The position numbers were made by a program, and so were the translations under genes. The notes under the pieces are model-generated. The model was not told the DNA's origin and searched no databases. It was given only the letters and a program-made list of their open reading frames with translations. From Roseibium sp. MMSF_3544 (lineage in GTDB: Bacteria > Pseudomonadota > Alphaproteobacteria > Rhizobiales > Stappiaceae), in NCBI RefSeq assembly GCF_030732845.1, contig NZ_JASHKA010000014.1, forward strand, positions 101,929 through 165,928: a stretch of 64,000 nt of DNA, in the 5' to 3' direction. Position 1 is the first letter of the stretch. Each line of letters begins with the position of its first letter. Shown piece by piece: positions 44,469 through 53,835 of the stretch.

Positions 44469-44518
44469 ATCGCTAGTCTAGCCAGTGGATTTTGACACGC
44501 AAAAGCGAGGGTCTTTGC

Positions 44519-45427
44519 ATGGCTTACAAACTGCTGGTTGGCGAATACGCCTATTCTGATCAATCTATGCGGAGCTGGCTGGAACTGGATGCGTTCGGCA
44601 TTGATTTCCACCCGGGTTACGTTCCGATGTTTTCTGACGAGTTGACCGAGACACTTGAGCGCCACGCACCTGCGGAGTCGCTTCCGATCTTGCTGATGGA
44701 TGCCGACGGAAACGAAGCTCTTAGCTGGGAAAGCAGCGCAACGGCCGACATTCTAGCCGATCGCCATCCGGACGCGGGAATTTGGCCACAGCGCCCGGAC
44801 GAAAGGGCGGTAGCGCGTTCCCTGGCGGCTCGAGCGAGAACCGGTTTCTCCTCACTGCAGGCGTTGCCGATGAACCTGCGCGCCCGCTACCGAGGCTTTG
44901 TGCCAAGTAAGTTCGAGCAGGAAGACGCGGACAAGGCGATCGCCCTGCTGGAATGGGCATTGGCGGGGTCTGGCGGGCCATATCTCTGCGGACGGACTTT
45001 CTGCGCTGCAGACGCGGCGTTTGCGCCCATCGTGACACGTTTCATCACCTACGGGTTCCAGCTGACCGAAACGGTGAAAGCCTATGTCGAGAACATCTAT
45101 GCCCATCCGTCCTTCAGGCGATGGCATGCGTGCGCGGATGCACAGCTGCGCGTTATCGAATGCAGGCATCTCGATCTTTTCTCCGGAAGCAACAAGGACT
45201 GGCCGCGGCAACCGGTCCTGAAGGGCCGGCATTACAAAGGAGATATCAAAGATGCCATCAACGAGGCCTGTCCATACTCGGGCAGACCCGTCGACAAGAA
45301 TTCACTTGCGGAAATCGATGGCTTGGTCGTGGGGTTCTGCAATCCCTTTTGTTGCCGAAGGGGAATGGCAGATGCGGAAAGCTGGCCGACGGTCATGGCC
45401 ATGATGGGACGCGCTGCTGCGGCATGA
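44519..45427 (+). CDS. Glutathione S-transferase-like protein with cysteine-rich tail
   Basis: The 302-residue protein has a GST thioredoxin-like N-domain (KLLVGEYAYSDQSMRSWLELDAFGIDF...) and a helical GST C-domain (GGPYLCGRTFCAADAAFAPIVTRF). A C-terminal extension after about residue 220 contains NPFCCRRGMADAESWPTV. The canonical CPxC redox motif is absent at the N-terminus (YSDQS instead). The extension has NEACPYSGRPV and a CC pair that could bind a metal or form a disulfide. The ATG at 44519 has GAGG about nine bases upstream. It is divergent from a GlxA regulator. Confidence 0.75.
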   Translation: MAYKLLVGEYAYSDQSMRSWLELDAFGIDFHPGYVPMFSDELTETLERHAPAESLPILLMDADGNEALSWESSATADILADRHPDAGIWPQRPDERAVARSLAARARTGFSSLQALPMNLRARYRGFVPSKFEQEDADKAIALLEWALAGSGGPYLCGRTFCAADAAFAPIVTRFITYGFQLTETVKAYVENIYAHPSFRRWHACADAQLRVIECRHLDLFSGSNKDWPRQPVLKGRHYKGDIKDAINEACPYSGRPVDKNSLAEIDGLVVGFCNPFCCRRGMADAESWPTVMAMMGRAAAA

Positions 45428-45851
45428 AACGAGGGAAGGCTTAGCCAGGTGCAATACGCACGGCGCGAGAGCTCCGATTTGTCGGTAGAGCTGTTGGAAA
45501 CGTCCGTGGAAAGCGTGCGTAGAACGGGCTTGTTGCCGGCTGCCGGGGCCCTCGGCAACAAGCCAATGTTATCCGTCTAAACAATCAGAGCCCGTATCAT
45601 TCAAAAGAGCTCTAATTGAGCGCTCGCTTTGGATGGAAAAGAAGCTTCAGGAAACCTCTTGCACATCGGGCGCCCAAGCCCCTTCTTGACGCCCTCTAAC
45701 CGGGATTGAACCGGCAATAAGGCTAACGGAGTCATGATCTGGACCATTGCTTGTCTGGCATCAAACGCGCGAGATATTGAACGCGGATGTTATGGATATC
45801 ATTGCTGTGGCAGGCTAAAAAAGAAAGGAAAAAGGGGCCAGAAGTCGCAGT
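45428..45851. other. Intergenic region with a strong hairpin
   Basis: These 424 bases hold no supported gene. A perfect 12-bp stem, GGCTTGTTGCCG (45527-45538) with CGGCAACAAGCC (45553-45564), lies about 100 bases after the GST-like gene and may mark its 3-prime end. A/G-rich sequence AAAAAAGAAAGGAAAAAGGGG precedes the LuxR gene. No lux-box dyad was recognised. Confidence 0.5.
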
Positions 45852-46577
45852 ATGATGAAATTAGAGCAGTTTGCAGACCAGGTCTTGTCTGCCAGCAGTC
45901 CGCAATCAGCTTGGAATAAAACAGTCAGTTTTTTCGAAAGTTTCGGCTTCAAGGGTGCAATCTACGGCCAGCGTCAGCGGGATGTCGTGCCAACTGTCAA
46001 TGATATCTGGTTCTCCGACCGTCTTGCAGACTGGAAGGCTGCTTACTTCGAGCAGAAGGATTACGAGCGCGACCCGTTGTTCATCTATGCGCCGAACCTG
46101 CCCAGCCAGTTCATGACGGGAATTCACTTCCTGCCAGACCATGCTTATTTGAATGCGGAGGACATAGCCGTCATCCGGCGCGCCCAGGAATTTGGATTGA
46201 CGTCCGGGATTGCCCTTCGAATGTCGCGTGACGAGGACCCGGTCGTGAAGGGATGGCATCTCGTCAGCAGCTTCTCGCGTCCCGACATTGAGGCGATCAA
46301 CACGCAGTTTGGCGCCCTGCTCCATATCTGCGCGGCGATCGCGCATCACAAGATCGGCCGCCTGGAGAACCTGTCACAGGCCAGTCTGACAACGCGAGAG
46401 CAGGAATGCCTGCTTCTGCTGGCAAAGGGCTACAGGACAGCAATGATCGCCGACCACCTGTCGATCAAAGCGGTGACCGTTGACCTGCACTTGCGCAACG
46501 CGCGCACAAAACTGGGCGCGCGCACGCGTGAACAAGCGCTTGCAAACGCGATTGCGACCGGCCTGATCCATCTTTAG
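45852..46577 (+). CDS. LuxR-type solo regulator with autoinducer-binding domain
   Basis: The 241-residue protein has an autoinducer-binding domain (about 15-165) and a GerE-type helix-turn-helix (about 178-240, LTTREQECLLLLAKGYRTAMIADHLSIKAVTVDLHLRNARTKLGARTREQALA). Aligning by eye to TraR, W61, Y65, D74, P75 and G119 are retained, but the conserved Trp equivalent to TraR W85 is missing (segment QFMTGIHF). There is no luxI-type synthase gene in the window, so this is a solo. It may sense exogenous acyl-homoserine lactones or another ligand. A double ATG leaves the start uncertain by one codon. Confidence 0.85.
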   Translation: MMKLEQFADQVLSASSPQSAWNKTVSFFESFGFKGAIYGQRQRDVVPTVNDIWFSDRLADWKAAYFEQKDYERDPLFIYAPNLPSQFMTGIHFLPDHAYLNAEDIAVIRRAQEFGLTSGIALRMSRDEDPVVKGWHLVSSFSRPDIEAINTQFGALLHICAAIAHHKIGRLENLSQASLTTREQECLLLLAKGYRTAMIADHLSIKAVTVDLHLRNARTKLGARTREQALANAIATGLIHL

Positions 46578-46609
46578 CGCCAGCCAAGAGGGCTAGCTGC
46601 AGAAAAACG

Positions 46610-46632
46610 TCGGCCCGCGTTATACGGGCCGA
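46610..46632 (-). terminator. Intrinsic terminator of the peptidoglycan-binding protein gene
   Basis: TCGGCCCG (46610-46617) pairs with CGGGCCGA (46625-46632). On the minus strand it is followed by CGTTTTTC, so it terminates the gene ending at 46637. Confidence 0.75.
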
Positions 46633-46636
46633 TACC

Positions 46637-47761
46637 TCAATGAAGAGGCGTCATGCCTGGGCCGTCAAGGACAAGCGGAAGCGGTTTTGAATTGTCTTTG
46701 AACTTTCCTGGAGGGTCGCCTTCGGTCCAACTCCATTTTGATGTCGTGGAGCCCTTCATGTGAAACTCTTTTGCCATACCGCGCCGCCGGAACTCATCCA
46801 TCAAACGATCTTTGACAGGAATTTCGGGCCAGAGAACGCGACCGCTTGGAAACTTCACTCCAGGCAAATCAACTCCCTGGTTTGGGTTCCAATTGTAGTA
46901 GTCTTTCATCACGAACCGAAACTCGAGATCGTAGTTCTTCTTTCCCGCGACCTCGGTGATTTCGACGGTCCCCGTGCCCCAATAGGCATACCCGCCGATC
47001 GCATAAAAGTAGTTTCGCTCCTGCTCTTTCTCAAAAGACGTGGACTCCGGTTTTCTGGAGCGTATCGAGTGCTTGCCGACCGGCAACATTTCGCAGAACT
47101 TGCGCGCCTGCGTCAATTCGCGGGAATAGACACCTCTGGCAGATCCAGCGCCGTGGACAATGGCACTGACGTCCAGCTCCACAGTTCTGCCGGAGCCGCC
47201 GAAATAGTGGCGCAGATGTTTGGAGGCGAGCGGCATTTTCACCCACGATGCCAGCGCGAACGCTACCATGTAGTCGTGGAGTTCATCCATTTGCTCCTGG
47301 GTCACAGCCTTGCTGGGTGCGCCGAGAGGGCGGAAGTCGTGCTTGATTTTCAGGTCTCCGGTTCCGATCTCGTAGTGGGTCGACTTGATTGGTTTCGGTG
47401 GAATGCTCTTCGGCGGCGCCGGTTTCTTCGGTGTGGGCCAACCTGACAAGCACCGGTCAAGGGCAGCGAGCGTGTATTTCCCTGCATCTCCGTCGACACG
47501 CAACAACTGATCGGTCTGGAAGGCCCTGACCGCCTTGTCCGTTTCCTTCCCGTAGGACCCATCCGGTTTTCCCGTACCAAAGGTAATCGGCAACAGGTTT
47601 TGGTAGCCCAGGATTGAAAGAGAGGTCTGCACCAGGGCAATTCCCGGCCCCTTCATTCCTCGATTGAGGGCCGGACTGTTGAGCGCGGCAGCAAGCAATT
47701 GCGGTTCACGGTTGAATAAGGGGAATGCAAACGGCCCCGTTTCGGGTAAAAAATCGACCAT
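46637..47761 (-). CDS. Peptidoglycan-binding-domain protein with unrecognised C-terminal domain
   Basis: The 374-residue protein has a PG_binding_1 domain at about 35-105 (GPGIALVQTSLSILGYQN...GSYGKETDKAVRAFQTDQLL) and a Pro/Lys-rich linker (PTPKKPAPPKSIPPKPIK). A long C-terminal domain of about 230 residues is Trp/Tyr-rich (YFYAIGGYAYWGTGTVEI; FVMKDYYNWNPNQGVDLPG; AKEFHMKGSTTSKWSW). I do not recognise this domain. Linker plus wall-binding module resembles secreted effectors delivered to cell walls, but no immunity gene or secretion system is adjacent. GGAGG lies five bases before the ATG at 47761. Confidence 0.7.
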   Translation of the reverse strand: MVDFLPETGPFAFPLFNREPQLLAAALNSPALNRGMKGPGIALVQTSLSILGYQNLLPITFGTGKPDGSYGKETDKAVRAFQTDQLLRVDGDAGKYTLAALDRCLSGWPTPKKPAPPKSIPPKPIKSTHYEIGTGDLKIKHDFRPLGAPSKAVTQEQMDELHDYMVAFALASWVKMPLASKHLRHYFGGSGRTVELDVSAIVHGAGSARGVYSRELTQARKFCEMLPVGKHSIRSRKPESTSFEKEQERNYFYAIGGYAYWGTGTVEITEVAGKKNYDLEFRFVMKDYYNWNPNQGVDLPGVKFPSGRVLWPEIPVKDRLMDEFRRRGMAKEFHMKGSTTSKWSWTEGDPPGKFKDNSKPLPLVLDGPGMTPLH

Positions 47762-48119
47762 AAAGCCTCCAAAAGAAACCATAAAGTTGTCAGCAGACAG
47801 CGTGACAACCTCACGGTCAAGCTACGAAAATCCATAGGAATTGCCGAAACAGGACATGATCCGGCTTGAGAAAAATCGCGGTGCGATTGACGCAGTCCGT
47901 CGCACCGCAGTGCGAACCTGGATGCCCGATCAAAGACTTGGCTTTGGAAGTATTTTTTGTCGGCACCATCCGGATGGCCAACCGGAGGACCACAGCTGCC
48001 AATCAGAAATAGCACCGCCCGGCGAACCAGGACGGCCAGGTTTTCACGTTGCCGTCGGAAGGCGGGAGCTGAGGATCATTTCTTGAAATGAGTGCGATAA
48101 AACCAGCACTTATGAGATA
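47762..48119. other. Intergenic region upstream of the peptidoglycan-binding gene
   Basis: These 358 bases separate the start of the minus-strand peptidoglycan-binding gene and the 3-prime end of the tRNA. An overlapping minus-strand frame (47653-48015) is shadow-like with no recognisable family. I see no further structured element. Confidence 0.5.
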
Positions 48120-48209
<90 letters not shown>

Positions 48210-48529
48210 ATCCAAAGCGGGACCCGCTTGAGTGCCGCGCAATATACTCAGCCAGAGGTCAAGTGCAAGCACCCGATCACGTTTTTTTTGATGGGTTTGC
48301 GGTCTGTGGTTTTTGCTTTAGAATACCGACCTATTGAGCGGTGCTGAGCACGCTGAACATTGATTTTCATCAGCTGGCTCTCACTAAAATGTGTTGTGCA
48401 TCAAATATTGTGTATACGATTTGCGCTATTACTCTAAGTCAGGTCCCTGTTTCGTCTGATCGCAGCGTCTGCATGGACTCTGGAAATCGCGGGTAATCGC
48501 GAATTTCTTAAAAAAGGCTAGAAACAAAA
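48210..48529. other. Intergenic region upstream of a small membrane protein
   Basis: These 320 AT-richer bases contain the leftward tRNA promoter region and the leader of the next gene. No open frame, hairpin or recognised site stands out. Confidence 0.45.
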
Positions 48530-48856
48530 ATGTTTAGTGTGCTGAAGTTTTTATTCCGATTGCTCGGACTGGCTCTCCTTGCCGTTGCCATTATAGCCGG
48601 AATCTCTGATGCGAGCGTTTCGATCGCGCAATCTCAAATGCGCCTGGAACCGCTCGGACAGTTCCTGTTTGAACTTTTCCCGGATACGTTCCCGATCCTC
48701 CAACCCGCCATAGAACGCCACATTCATCCGGCCCTTTGGGACCCGGTCCTGCTGACGGCGATGACCTGGCCCGTATGGGCGGTGTTTGCCCCGCTCGGCC
48801 TGATGTTTCTCTGGATGGGTGCCCGGCGCCGGCAGCATCAGCCTCAGTTCGCCTGA
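48530..48856 (+). CDS. Small conserved membrane protein, unknown function
   Basis: This 108-residue protein has a hydrophobic N-terminal helix (KFLFRLLGLALLAVAIIAGISDA) and a second at about 72-96 (WDPVLLTAMTWPVWAVFAPLGLMFLWMGARRR), with a short periplasmic loop between. No catalytic motif is visible. The start follows an AAAAAAGGC leader. It lies upstream of msrA but 137 bases away, so co-transcription is uncertain. Confidence 0.65.
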   Translation: MFSVLKFLFRLLGLALLAVAIIAGISDASVSIAQSQMRLEPLGQFLFELFPDTFPILQPAIERHIHPALWDPVLLTAMTWPVWAVFAPLGLMFLWMGARRRQHQPQFA

Positions 48857-48993
48857 GAAGACCTGACGGACACGCATGCGTGAGACCTCTTGGAAAGTTC
48901 TTCCAAGTGCGCCACATTTGCGGGCAATGCTTGTGACACCGGCTTGCTTTGGCCCTTGCGGCAAAGCGAGCCGGCTTATCCAGGAGACCCCAA

Positions 48994-49659
48994 ATGTCTT
49001 TCATGACCATGCTGACCAAAAAATTCTCCTTGCCGGGCAAAGACGAAGCTCTGCCGGGGCGCAGCGAAGCCATTTCACCGGCGGAGCCGCATTTTGTGAA
49101 TGGCAGGCCACTTGAGGGCCCGTATCCTGAGGGAATGAAAACCGTGCTTGTCGGCATGGGCTGCTTCTGGGGCGCCGAGAGGCTCTTCTGGCAGTTGCCG
49201 GGCGTCCATGTCACTGCTGTCGGCTATGCAGGCGGGCACACGCCCAATCCAACCTATCACGAGACTTGCTCCGGCCGCACCGGACATACCGAGGCAGTCC
49301 TTGTTGTATACGACCCGGATACCGTGAGCCTGGAAACCGTGTTGCGCGTATTTTGGGAAAACCATGACCCAACCCAGGGCATGCGACAGGGCAACGACAC
49401 TGGCACGCAATACCGGTCGGCCATTTATGTGAACTCCGCCGAAGATCTGCGTCTCGCGGAAACGACGCGCGATACCTATCAAAATGCTTTGAAACAGGGC
49501 GGTGTCTCGGCATCAATCACGACAGAAATCCGGGAGCTCGACACGTTCTATTTTGCCGAGGACTATCACCAGCAATATCTGGCAAAGAACCCGGCGGGAT
49601 ACTGCGGTATCGGAGGCACCGGTGTTGCCTGCCCGAGCGGCATTGGCCAGAGCGCCTAA
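48994..49659 (+). CDS. msrA: Peptide-methionine (S)-S-oxide reductase
   Basis: The 221-residue protein carries the MsrA active site GCFWG with nucleophile C57, then the substrate block [26 protein letters not shown]-terminal recycling cysteines appear in [17 protein letters not shown]. It repairs oxidised methionine in proteins using thioredoxin. The ATG at 48994 has AGGAG seven bases upstream. It is closed by a strong terminator at 49683. Confidence 0.95.
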   Translation: MSFMTMLTKKFSLPGKDEALPGRSEAISPAEPHFVNGRPLEGPYPEGMKTVLVGMGCFWGAERLFWQLPGVHVTAVGYAGGHTPNPTYHETCSGRTGHTEAVLVVYDPDTVSLETVLRVFWENHDPTQGMRQGNDTGTQYRSAIYVNSAEDLRLAETTRDTYQNALKQGGVSASITTEIRELDTFYFAEDYHQQYLAKNPAGYCGIGGTGVACPSGIGQSA

Positions 49660-49682
49660 ACCCGAAAGGACGAAACATGAGC

Positions 49683-49709
49683 GCCGGGGCCGTTTGGCCC
49701 CGGCTTTTT
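49683..49709 (+). terminator. Intrinsic terminator of msrA
   Basis: GCCGGGGCC (49683-49691) and GGCCCCGGC (49696-49704) form a perfect stem with loop GTTT, followed directly by TTTTTG. Confidence 0.92.
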
Positions 49710-49911
49710 GTTGAACGTCGGGCACTGACCCTAGGTCATCGTAAATAATACCGTGGATCTAAATCTTCACCCGGCGTGCGCCTAAGTCGTATCTGGAATT
49801 AGTTTGAGCAAAGAAACACTTATTTCAAAGCCCCAGCCTCGATAATTCAGGTTTTATTAAAATTACGGAGCAATCTTCTCCTTGAATGCATGTGTGCTTG
49901 GGGACGATTCG

Positions 49912-50235
49912 ATGAACCGCTCCGCAAAGATCTTTGCGGCAGTCTATTTCCTGGGATGTTGTGTCCTGATGCTTCTCGGTTCGCTGACGCCGGGCGGCAA
50001 CGGTGTCGTCGCGGTTTTTGCGAAGCCATGGGGTAAGCCCGCGCTTGAAGTCATCGCGAGTGCAGAGGGCAGGATCATCTTCGTCAGGGACGGCACATGG
50101 GTCGCCTTGACTGTCTCAAGCGACAAGCAATTTATCGACCGGCTCTATGAGGCAGGCGCCGGTTTTGTTGCCTCGTCCGCAATCGCAGCTGCCTGCGCGC
50201 GCTGGACCGGGGTTTCATTGGAGAAGTCAATATGA
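49912..50235 (+). CDS. Small membrane protein upstream of a chemoreceptor
   Basis: The 107-residue protein has one clear N-terminal helix ([19 protein letters not shown]) followed by a periplasmic or cytoplasmic part ([52 protein letters not shown]) with a weaker second hydrophobic segment. Its stop overlaps the ATG of the chemoreceptor (ATGA), so it is translationally coupled and may be an accessory of that receptor. No family is recognised. GGGGA precedes the ATG at 49912. Confidence 0.65.
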   Translation: MNRSAKIFAAVYFLGCCVLMLLGSLTPGGNGVVAVFAKPWGKPALEVIASAEGRIIFVRDGTWVALTVSSDKQFIDRLYEAGAGFVASSAIAAACARWTGVSLEKSI

Positions 50236-51722
50236 GCGGAATGGTTGCAGGGGTATCGGGTCTTGACTGCTTTCGGGAGCGGTTTGCCAAGATCGCGATC
50301 TACTTCACGTGGTTCAATGTTGCCCTGGTCGCGGTGACCGCCTGGTTGGTTGGTCATGTTTCCCTGGTCACAGTCGTCGGGGCCGCGCTTGTGCTTGCCA
50401 CCGCGTCGACAGCCGCATGGATGAAGTTCGGTGCCGGTGTGGAAACGCGACTGGCAACTTCGATGTCGCTTGCCGGGCTTGTGGCCCTGTTTGTCGCCTC
50501 TCTGTCGACACCGGCTGGCGAGAATTCCTTTCAGCTTGACGGCCACATGTATTTCTTCGCCGTTCTGGCCATGTTGGCAAGCTGGGTGGACTGGCGCGCG
50601 CTTGTCGCTTACGCCGGTGTGGTTGCGGTTCACCATCTGGCCTTGAACTTCATCATGCCCTGGGCTGTGTTTCCGAACGGCGCCGACCTGGCCCGGGTTG
50701 TCTTTCACGCAGTCATTGTTGTCGCGGAAGTCGGAGCGCTCTGGTGGATGACGAACTCGCTGGCAAACGCCTTCATGGCGTCTGATCAGGCGCGCGAGGA
50801 AGCTGAAGAAGCACGGACCGAGGCGATCCATCTTCAGGAGGAAAATGCCCAGCACACGGAAATGGAGCGTGCGAAGCAGGTATCGATCAGCGAGCGGATC
50901 TCGGTTTTCCAGGATGAAATCGCTGCCAAGTTGAACGGTGTCGGTGCCAAGGTTCACGAGATGCGCGGTTCGGCGGTGGAACTGGGCGAAGTAGCGCAGG
51001 ACACGACCGGCCGCGCAAGTTCGGTCTCCGACGCGTCGGAGACGGCTTCCTCCAATGTGCAAATGGTCGCGTCAGCCGCCGAGGAACTGTCCTCGTCAAT
51101 TTCCGAGATCTCGCGTCAGGTTGAGCGCACGACCGGTATCGTCATGCAGGCGACCGAAAATGCGCAGACGAGCAACCAGAAGGTCGCAGGTCTCGCAGAG
51201 GCAGCCAATCGCATTGGCGAAGTTGTCACCTTGATCCAGGCGATTGCCGAGCAGACAAACCTGCTTGCGCTCAACGCGACCATCGAAGCAGCCCGTGCCG
51301 GTGAAGCGGGCAGGGGCTTTGCGGTCGTCGCCGCCGAGGTCAAGGAGCTCGCAACCCAGACGTCCAAGGCAACCGAGGAGATCGGCGCACAAATTTCCGC
51401 CATTCAAGCGGAAACAAAGGATGCCGTGGAATCCATCGGCGCGATCGCGGCGACGATGGACGAGGTCAACAGCTATACGGCCGCAATCGCAGCCGCCGTC
51501 GACGAGCAGGGGGCGGCGACGCAGGAGATTTCCAGAAATGTTGCGGAAGCAGCAGGTGGAACCGGCCGTGTTGCGGAAAATATCGGCGGCGTGCGCGAAT
51601 CGGTGGAACGCACGAGCCAGTCCGCATCTTCCATGGCCGAAGCGACCGAAGTTCTCGATGCGGAAACATCCGACATGCGGCGTGCGATCGACACATTCCT
51701 GCGCGACGTCGCCGCAGCGTAA
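50232..51722 (+). CDS. Methyl-accepting chemotaxis protein with polytopic N-terminus
   Basis: The 496-residue receptor has about six hydrophobic segments in residues 20-180 instead of a periplasmic ligand domain, then a coiled region ([20 protein letters not shown]). The cytoplasmic signalling domain has the invariant hairpin tip [35 protein letters not shown]. There is no HAMP domain that I can see. Such receptors sense membrane or cytoplasmic energy state or hydrophobic ligands. It is coupled to the small membrane protein upstream and followed by a strong terminator. Confidence 0.9.
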   Translation: MSGMVAGVSGLDCFRERFAKIAIYFTWFNVALVAVTAWLVGHVSLVTVVGAALVLATASTAAWMKFGAGVETRLATSMSLAGLVALFVASLSTPAGENSFQLDGHMYFFAVLAMLASWVDWRALVAYAGVVAVHHLALNFIMPWAVFPNGADLARVVFHAVIVVAEVGALWWMTNSLANAFMASDQAREEAEEARTEAIHLQEENAQHTEMERAKQVSISERISVFQDEIAAKLNGVGAKVHEMRGSAVELGEVAQDTTGRASSVSDASETASSNVQMVASAAEELSSSISEISRQVERTTGIVMQATENAQTSNQKVAGLAEAANRIGEVVTLIQAIAEQTNLLALNATIEAARAGEAGRGFAVVAAEVKELATQTSKATEEIGAQISAIQAETKDAVESIGAIAATMDEVNSYTAAIAAAVDEQGAATQEISRNVAEAAGGTGRVAENIGGVRESVERTSQSASSMAEATEVLDAETSDMRRAIDTFLRDVAAA

Positions 51723-51749
51723 TAACAGACAAGACGTACGAAATTGACT

Positions 51750-51779
51750 TGGCCGGCTGTGATTCAGCCGGCCATTTTT
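51750..51779 (+). terminator. Intrinsic terminator after the chemoreceptor gene
   Basis: TGGCCGGCTG (51750-51759) pairs with CAGCCGGCCA (51765-51774) and is followed by TTTTTC. Confidence 0.92.
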
Positions 51780-51913
51780 CTGTCTTTCCGACAGAAAACT
51801 TGACCTGATGTCGCTTGGATGTCATGAGCCGCTCTTTACGAGCCACTTGAGCCTCTGGAAACAGGGCACAATATGGTCGTAAAACCTGCCTGTATCTAAG
51901 ATCGGCAAGAACC

Positions 51914-53770
51914 ATGTCTGCAAGTGAGCTCAAGCCCGGATCTATTCTGCTTCTGGATCTTCTGAAGCAGCGATCAGCCATGCTTTTTGCAAACCCGGAC
52001 GAAGTCGTTACCTGCTCGCGGCTTGAAGATGTGGCTGGGTGTCTGAACCGTCTGGAAGCCGCCCAGGCTGCCGGAAAATTCGCTGCCGGTTACTTGGCTT
52101 ACGAACTCGGCTTTGCCTTTGAAGAAAAACTAAGGCGCCGATTTGAGCAAACCGGCGAGCCACTTCTCTGGCTCGGCATCTATGATGAGGCGACGGAGAT
52201 TTCTCTCGATGAGGCGAGAGGGCTGCTTGAAACAGGAGCCGGTGACAAGAACGCCTCCGTTGCGCAGCCGCGTTTCGACATGGATCGCGAAACGTACGGC
52301 GATGCCTTTGATCGGGTCCGGTCCCACCTCGCCAAGGGGGACATCTATCAGGTCAACCTGACGCTCCGGGCGCGCCTGGCGCATCAAGGAGCACCTGAAC
52401 ACCTGTTCCTGGATCTCATGCGCCGGCAACCTGTCGAATTCGCCGCCTTTATCCGCATGGCGGACAGGTCGATCTTGTCCCTGTCTCCTGAACTGTTCCT
52501 CGAGCGGCAAGGCACATGCTTGCGTACGCGCCCGATGAAGGGAACCGCACCGCGCGGCCGGTTTGCATCGGAGGACACACGGATTGCCCGGGAGCTGGCG
52601 AGCGATCCGAAGCAGCGGTCGGAAAACACCATGATCGTTGACCTGATGCGCAACGACCTTTCGCGTATCGCCGAGACCGGCTCGGTTCGGGTAACGAAAC
52701 TCTGCGACGTGGAACGGTACCGCAGCCTTCATCAGATGACCTCGACGGTGGAGGCTGAAGTTCCTCTGAACGTTGGCTTTGCAAGCGTGATCGAGCACCT
52801 GTTCCCATGCGGCTCCATCACCGGCGCTCCCAAACTGAGCGCGATGCAAATTGCCGATGATCTGGAAAGCGGGCCTCGTGGGGTCTACACCGGATCGATC
52901 GGCTATCTGGCGCCGGGTGGCGACTTCAGGCTGAATGTCGCGATCCGCACGCTTGTCCTTCGAGACGACGGAACGGGTGAGGCTGGCACCGGGTCGGGAG
53001 TCGTGTTCGACTCCGGCGCGGCACCGGAATATGACGAGTGCGTGCTCAAGCTGAAATTCATGACCGAAGAAACGCCCGACTTCGATCTGATTGAAACGAT
53101 GGCGTTCGACCCGTCCGAGGGATACCTCCTGTTCGAGCGGCATTTGCAGCGTTTACAGAAATCGGCAGCCTATCTCGGGTTTCGCTGTGTACTCGAAGAC
53201 GTGCGCAAACAATTGCTTGAAAAGGCGAAGGAGTTTACCGGTCCGCGCCGTGTCCGGCTTCTGCTGAATGCCGATGGCGGTGTCTCCATCACTTCCACGG
53301 ACCTGACGCCGGTTGACCAGAACACTGTTTACAATCTGGTGCTTGCCAGGGAAACGACGCGCTCGAGCGATCCGTTCCTCTATCACAAGACCACGAACCG
53401 TGCGTTTTACGACGACACCCGCATGCGCTATCAGGCCGAGACCGGCTGTCAGGAAGTTCTTTTCCTGAACGAGCAGGGTTTTCTGACAGAGGGCAGCTAC
53501 ATGACGCTGTTTTTGAGGAAGAACGGACAGCTCCTGACGCCGGCCCTCAATCATGGAGTCCTGCCAGGCACGTTGCGCGCCGGTCTCCTGGAAACAGGAC
53601 TTGCACGCGAAGCCGATCTGCAACTTGCGGATCTGGAAGACGCTGACGAGATTTTTGTCGGCAATTCGGTGCGCGGCCTGGTTCGGGGCCGCATGCTGTC
53701 GGCATCGCTTTCGGTCGAGGACCAGCCGGCTGCAGAAACAGTGGTCGCGATCACGAGACAGGTCGGCTGA
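51914..53770 (+). CDS. pabB: Fused aminodeoxychorismate synthase component I / aminodeoxychorismate lyase (PabB-PabC)
   Basis: The 618-residue protein fuses a chorismate-binding PabB domain (about 1-385, with RPMKGTAPRG, ENTMIVDLMRNDLSRI and FPCGSITGAPKLSAMQI) to a class IV aminotransferase-like PabC domain (about 395-615, PLP lysine in FLYHKTTNRAFYD and GVLPGTLRAGLLE). Together they make p-aminobenzoate from aminodeoxychorismate for folate synthesis. Such fusions are known in several bacteria. No pabA glutaminase gene is adjacent. Folate demand by the four GcvT-type proteins in the window is an incidental link. Confidence 0.92.
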   Translation: MSASELKPGSILLLDLLKQRSAMLFANPDEVVTCSRLEDVAGCLNRLEAAQAAGKFAAGYLAYELGFAFEEKLRRRFEQTGEPLLWLGIYDEATEISLDEARGLLETGAGDKNASVAQPRFDMDRETYGDAFDRVRSHLAKGDIYQVNLTLRARLAHQGAPEHLFLDLMRRQPVEFAAFIRMADRSILSLSPELFLERQGTCLRTRPMKGTAPRGRFASEDTRIARELASDPKQRSENTMIVDLMRNDLSRIAETGSVRVTKLCDVERYRSLHQMTSTVEAEVPLNVGFASVIEHLFPCGSITGAPKLSAMQIADDLESGPRGVYTGSIGYLAPGGDFRLNVAIRTLVLRDDGTGEAGTGSGVVFDSGAAPEYDECVLKLKFMTEETPDFDLIETMAFDPSEGYLLFERHLQRLQKSAAYLGFRCVLEDVRKQLLEKAKEFTGPRRVRLLLNADGGVSITSTDLTPVDQNTVYNLVLARETTRSSDPFLYHKTTNRAFYDDTRMRYQAETGCQEVLFLNEQGFLTEGSYMTLFLRKNGQLLTPALNHGVLPGTLRAGLLETGLAREADLQLADLEDADEIFVGNSVRGLVRGRMLSASLSVEDQPAAETVVAITRQVG

Positions 53771-53835
53771 GATCTGTTGATCCGCGGATGGCCGCGTCTA
53801 ACCGGGCGTTAAGGGCTTGGCTCTAGGCTGACCAT

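Noticed and set aside
45734..45919. 61-residue plus-strand frame before the LuxR gene, possible leader or synthase remnant
   Set aside because: Overlaps the LuxR start in another frame and has no similarity to LuxI.
47653..48015. 120-residue minus-strand frame upstream of the peptidoglycan-binding gene
   Set aside because: Overlaps the real gene in another frame, no motif and no start signal.
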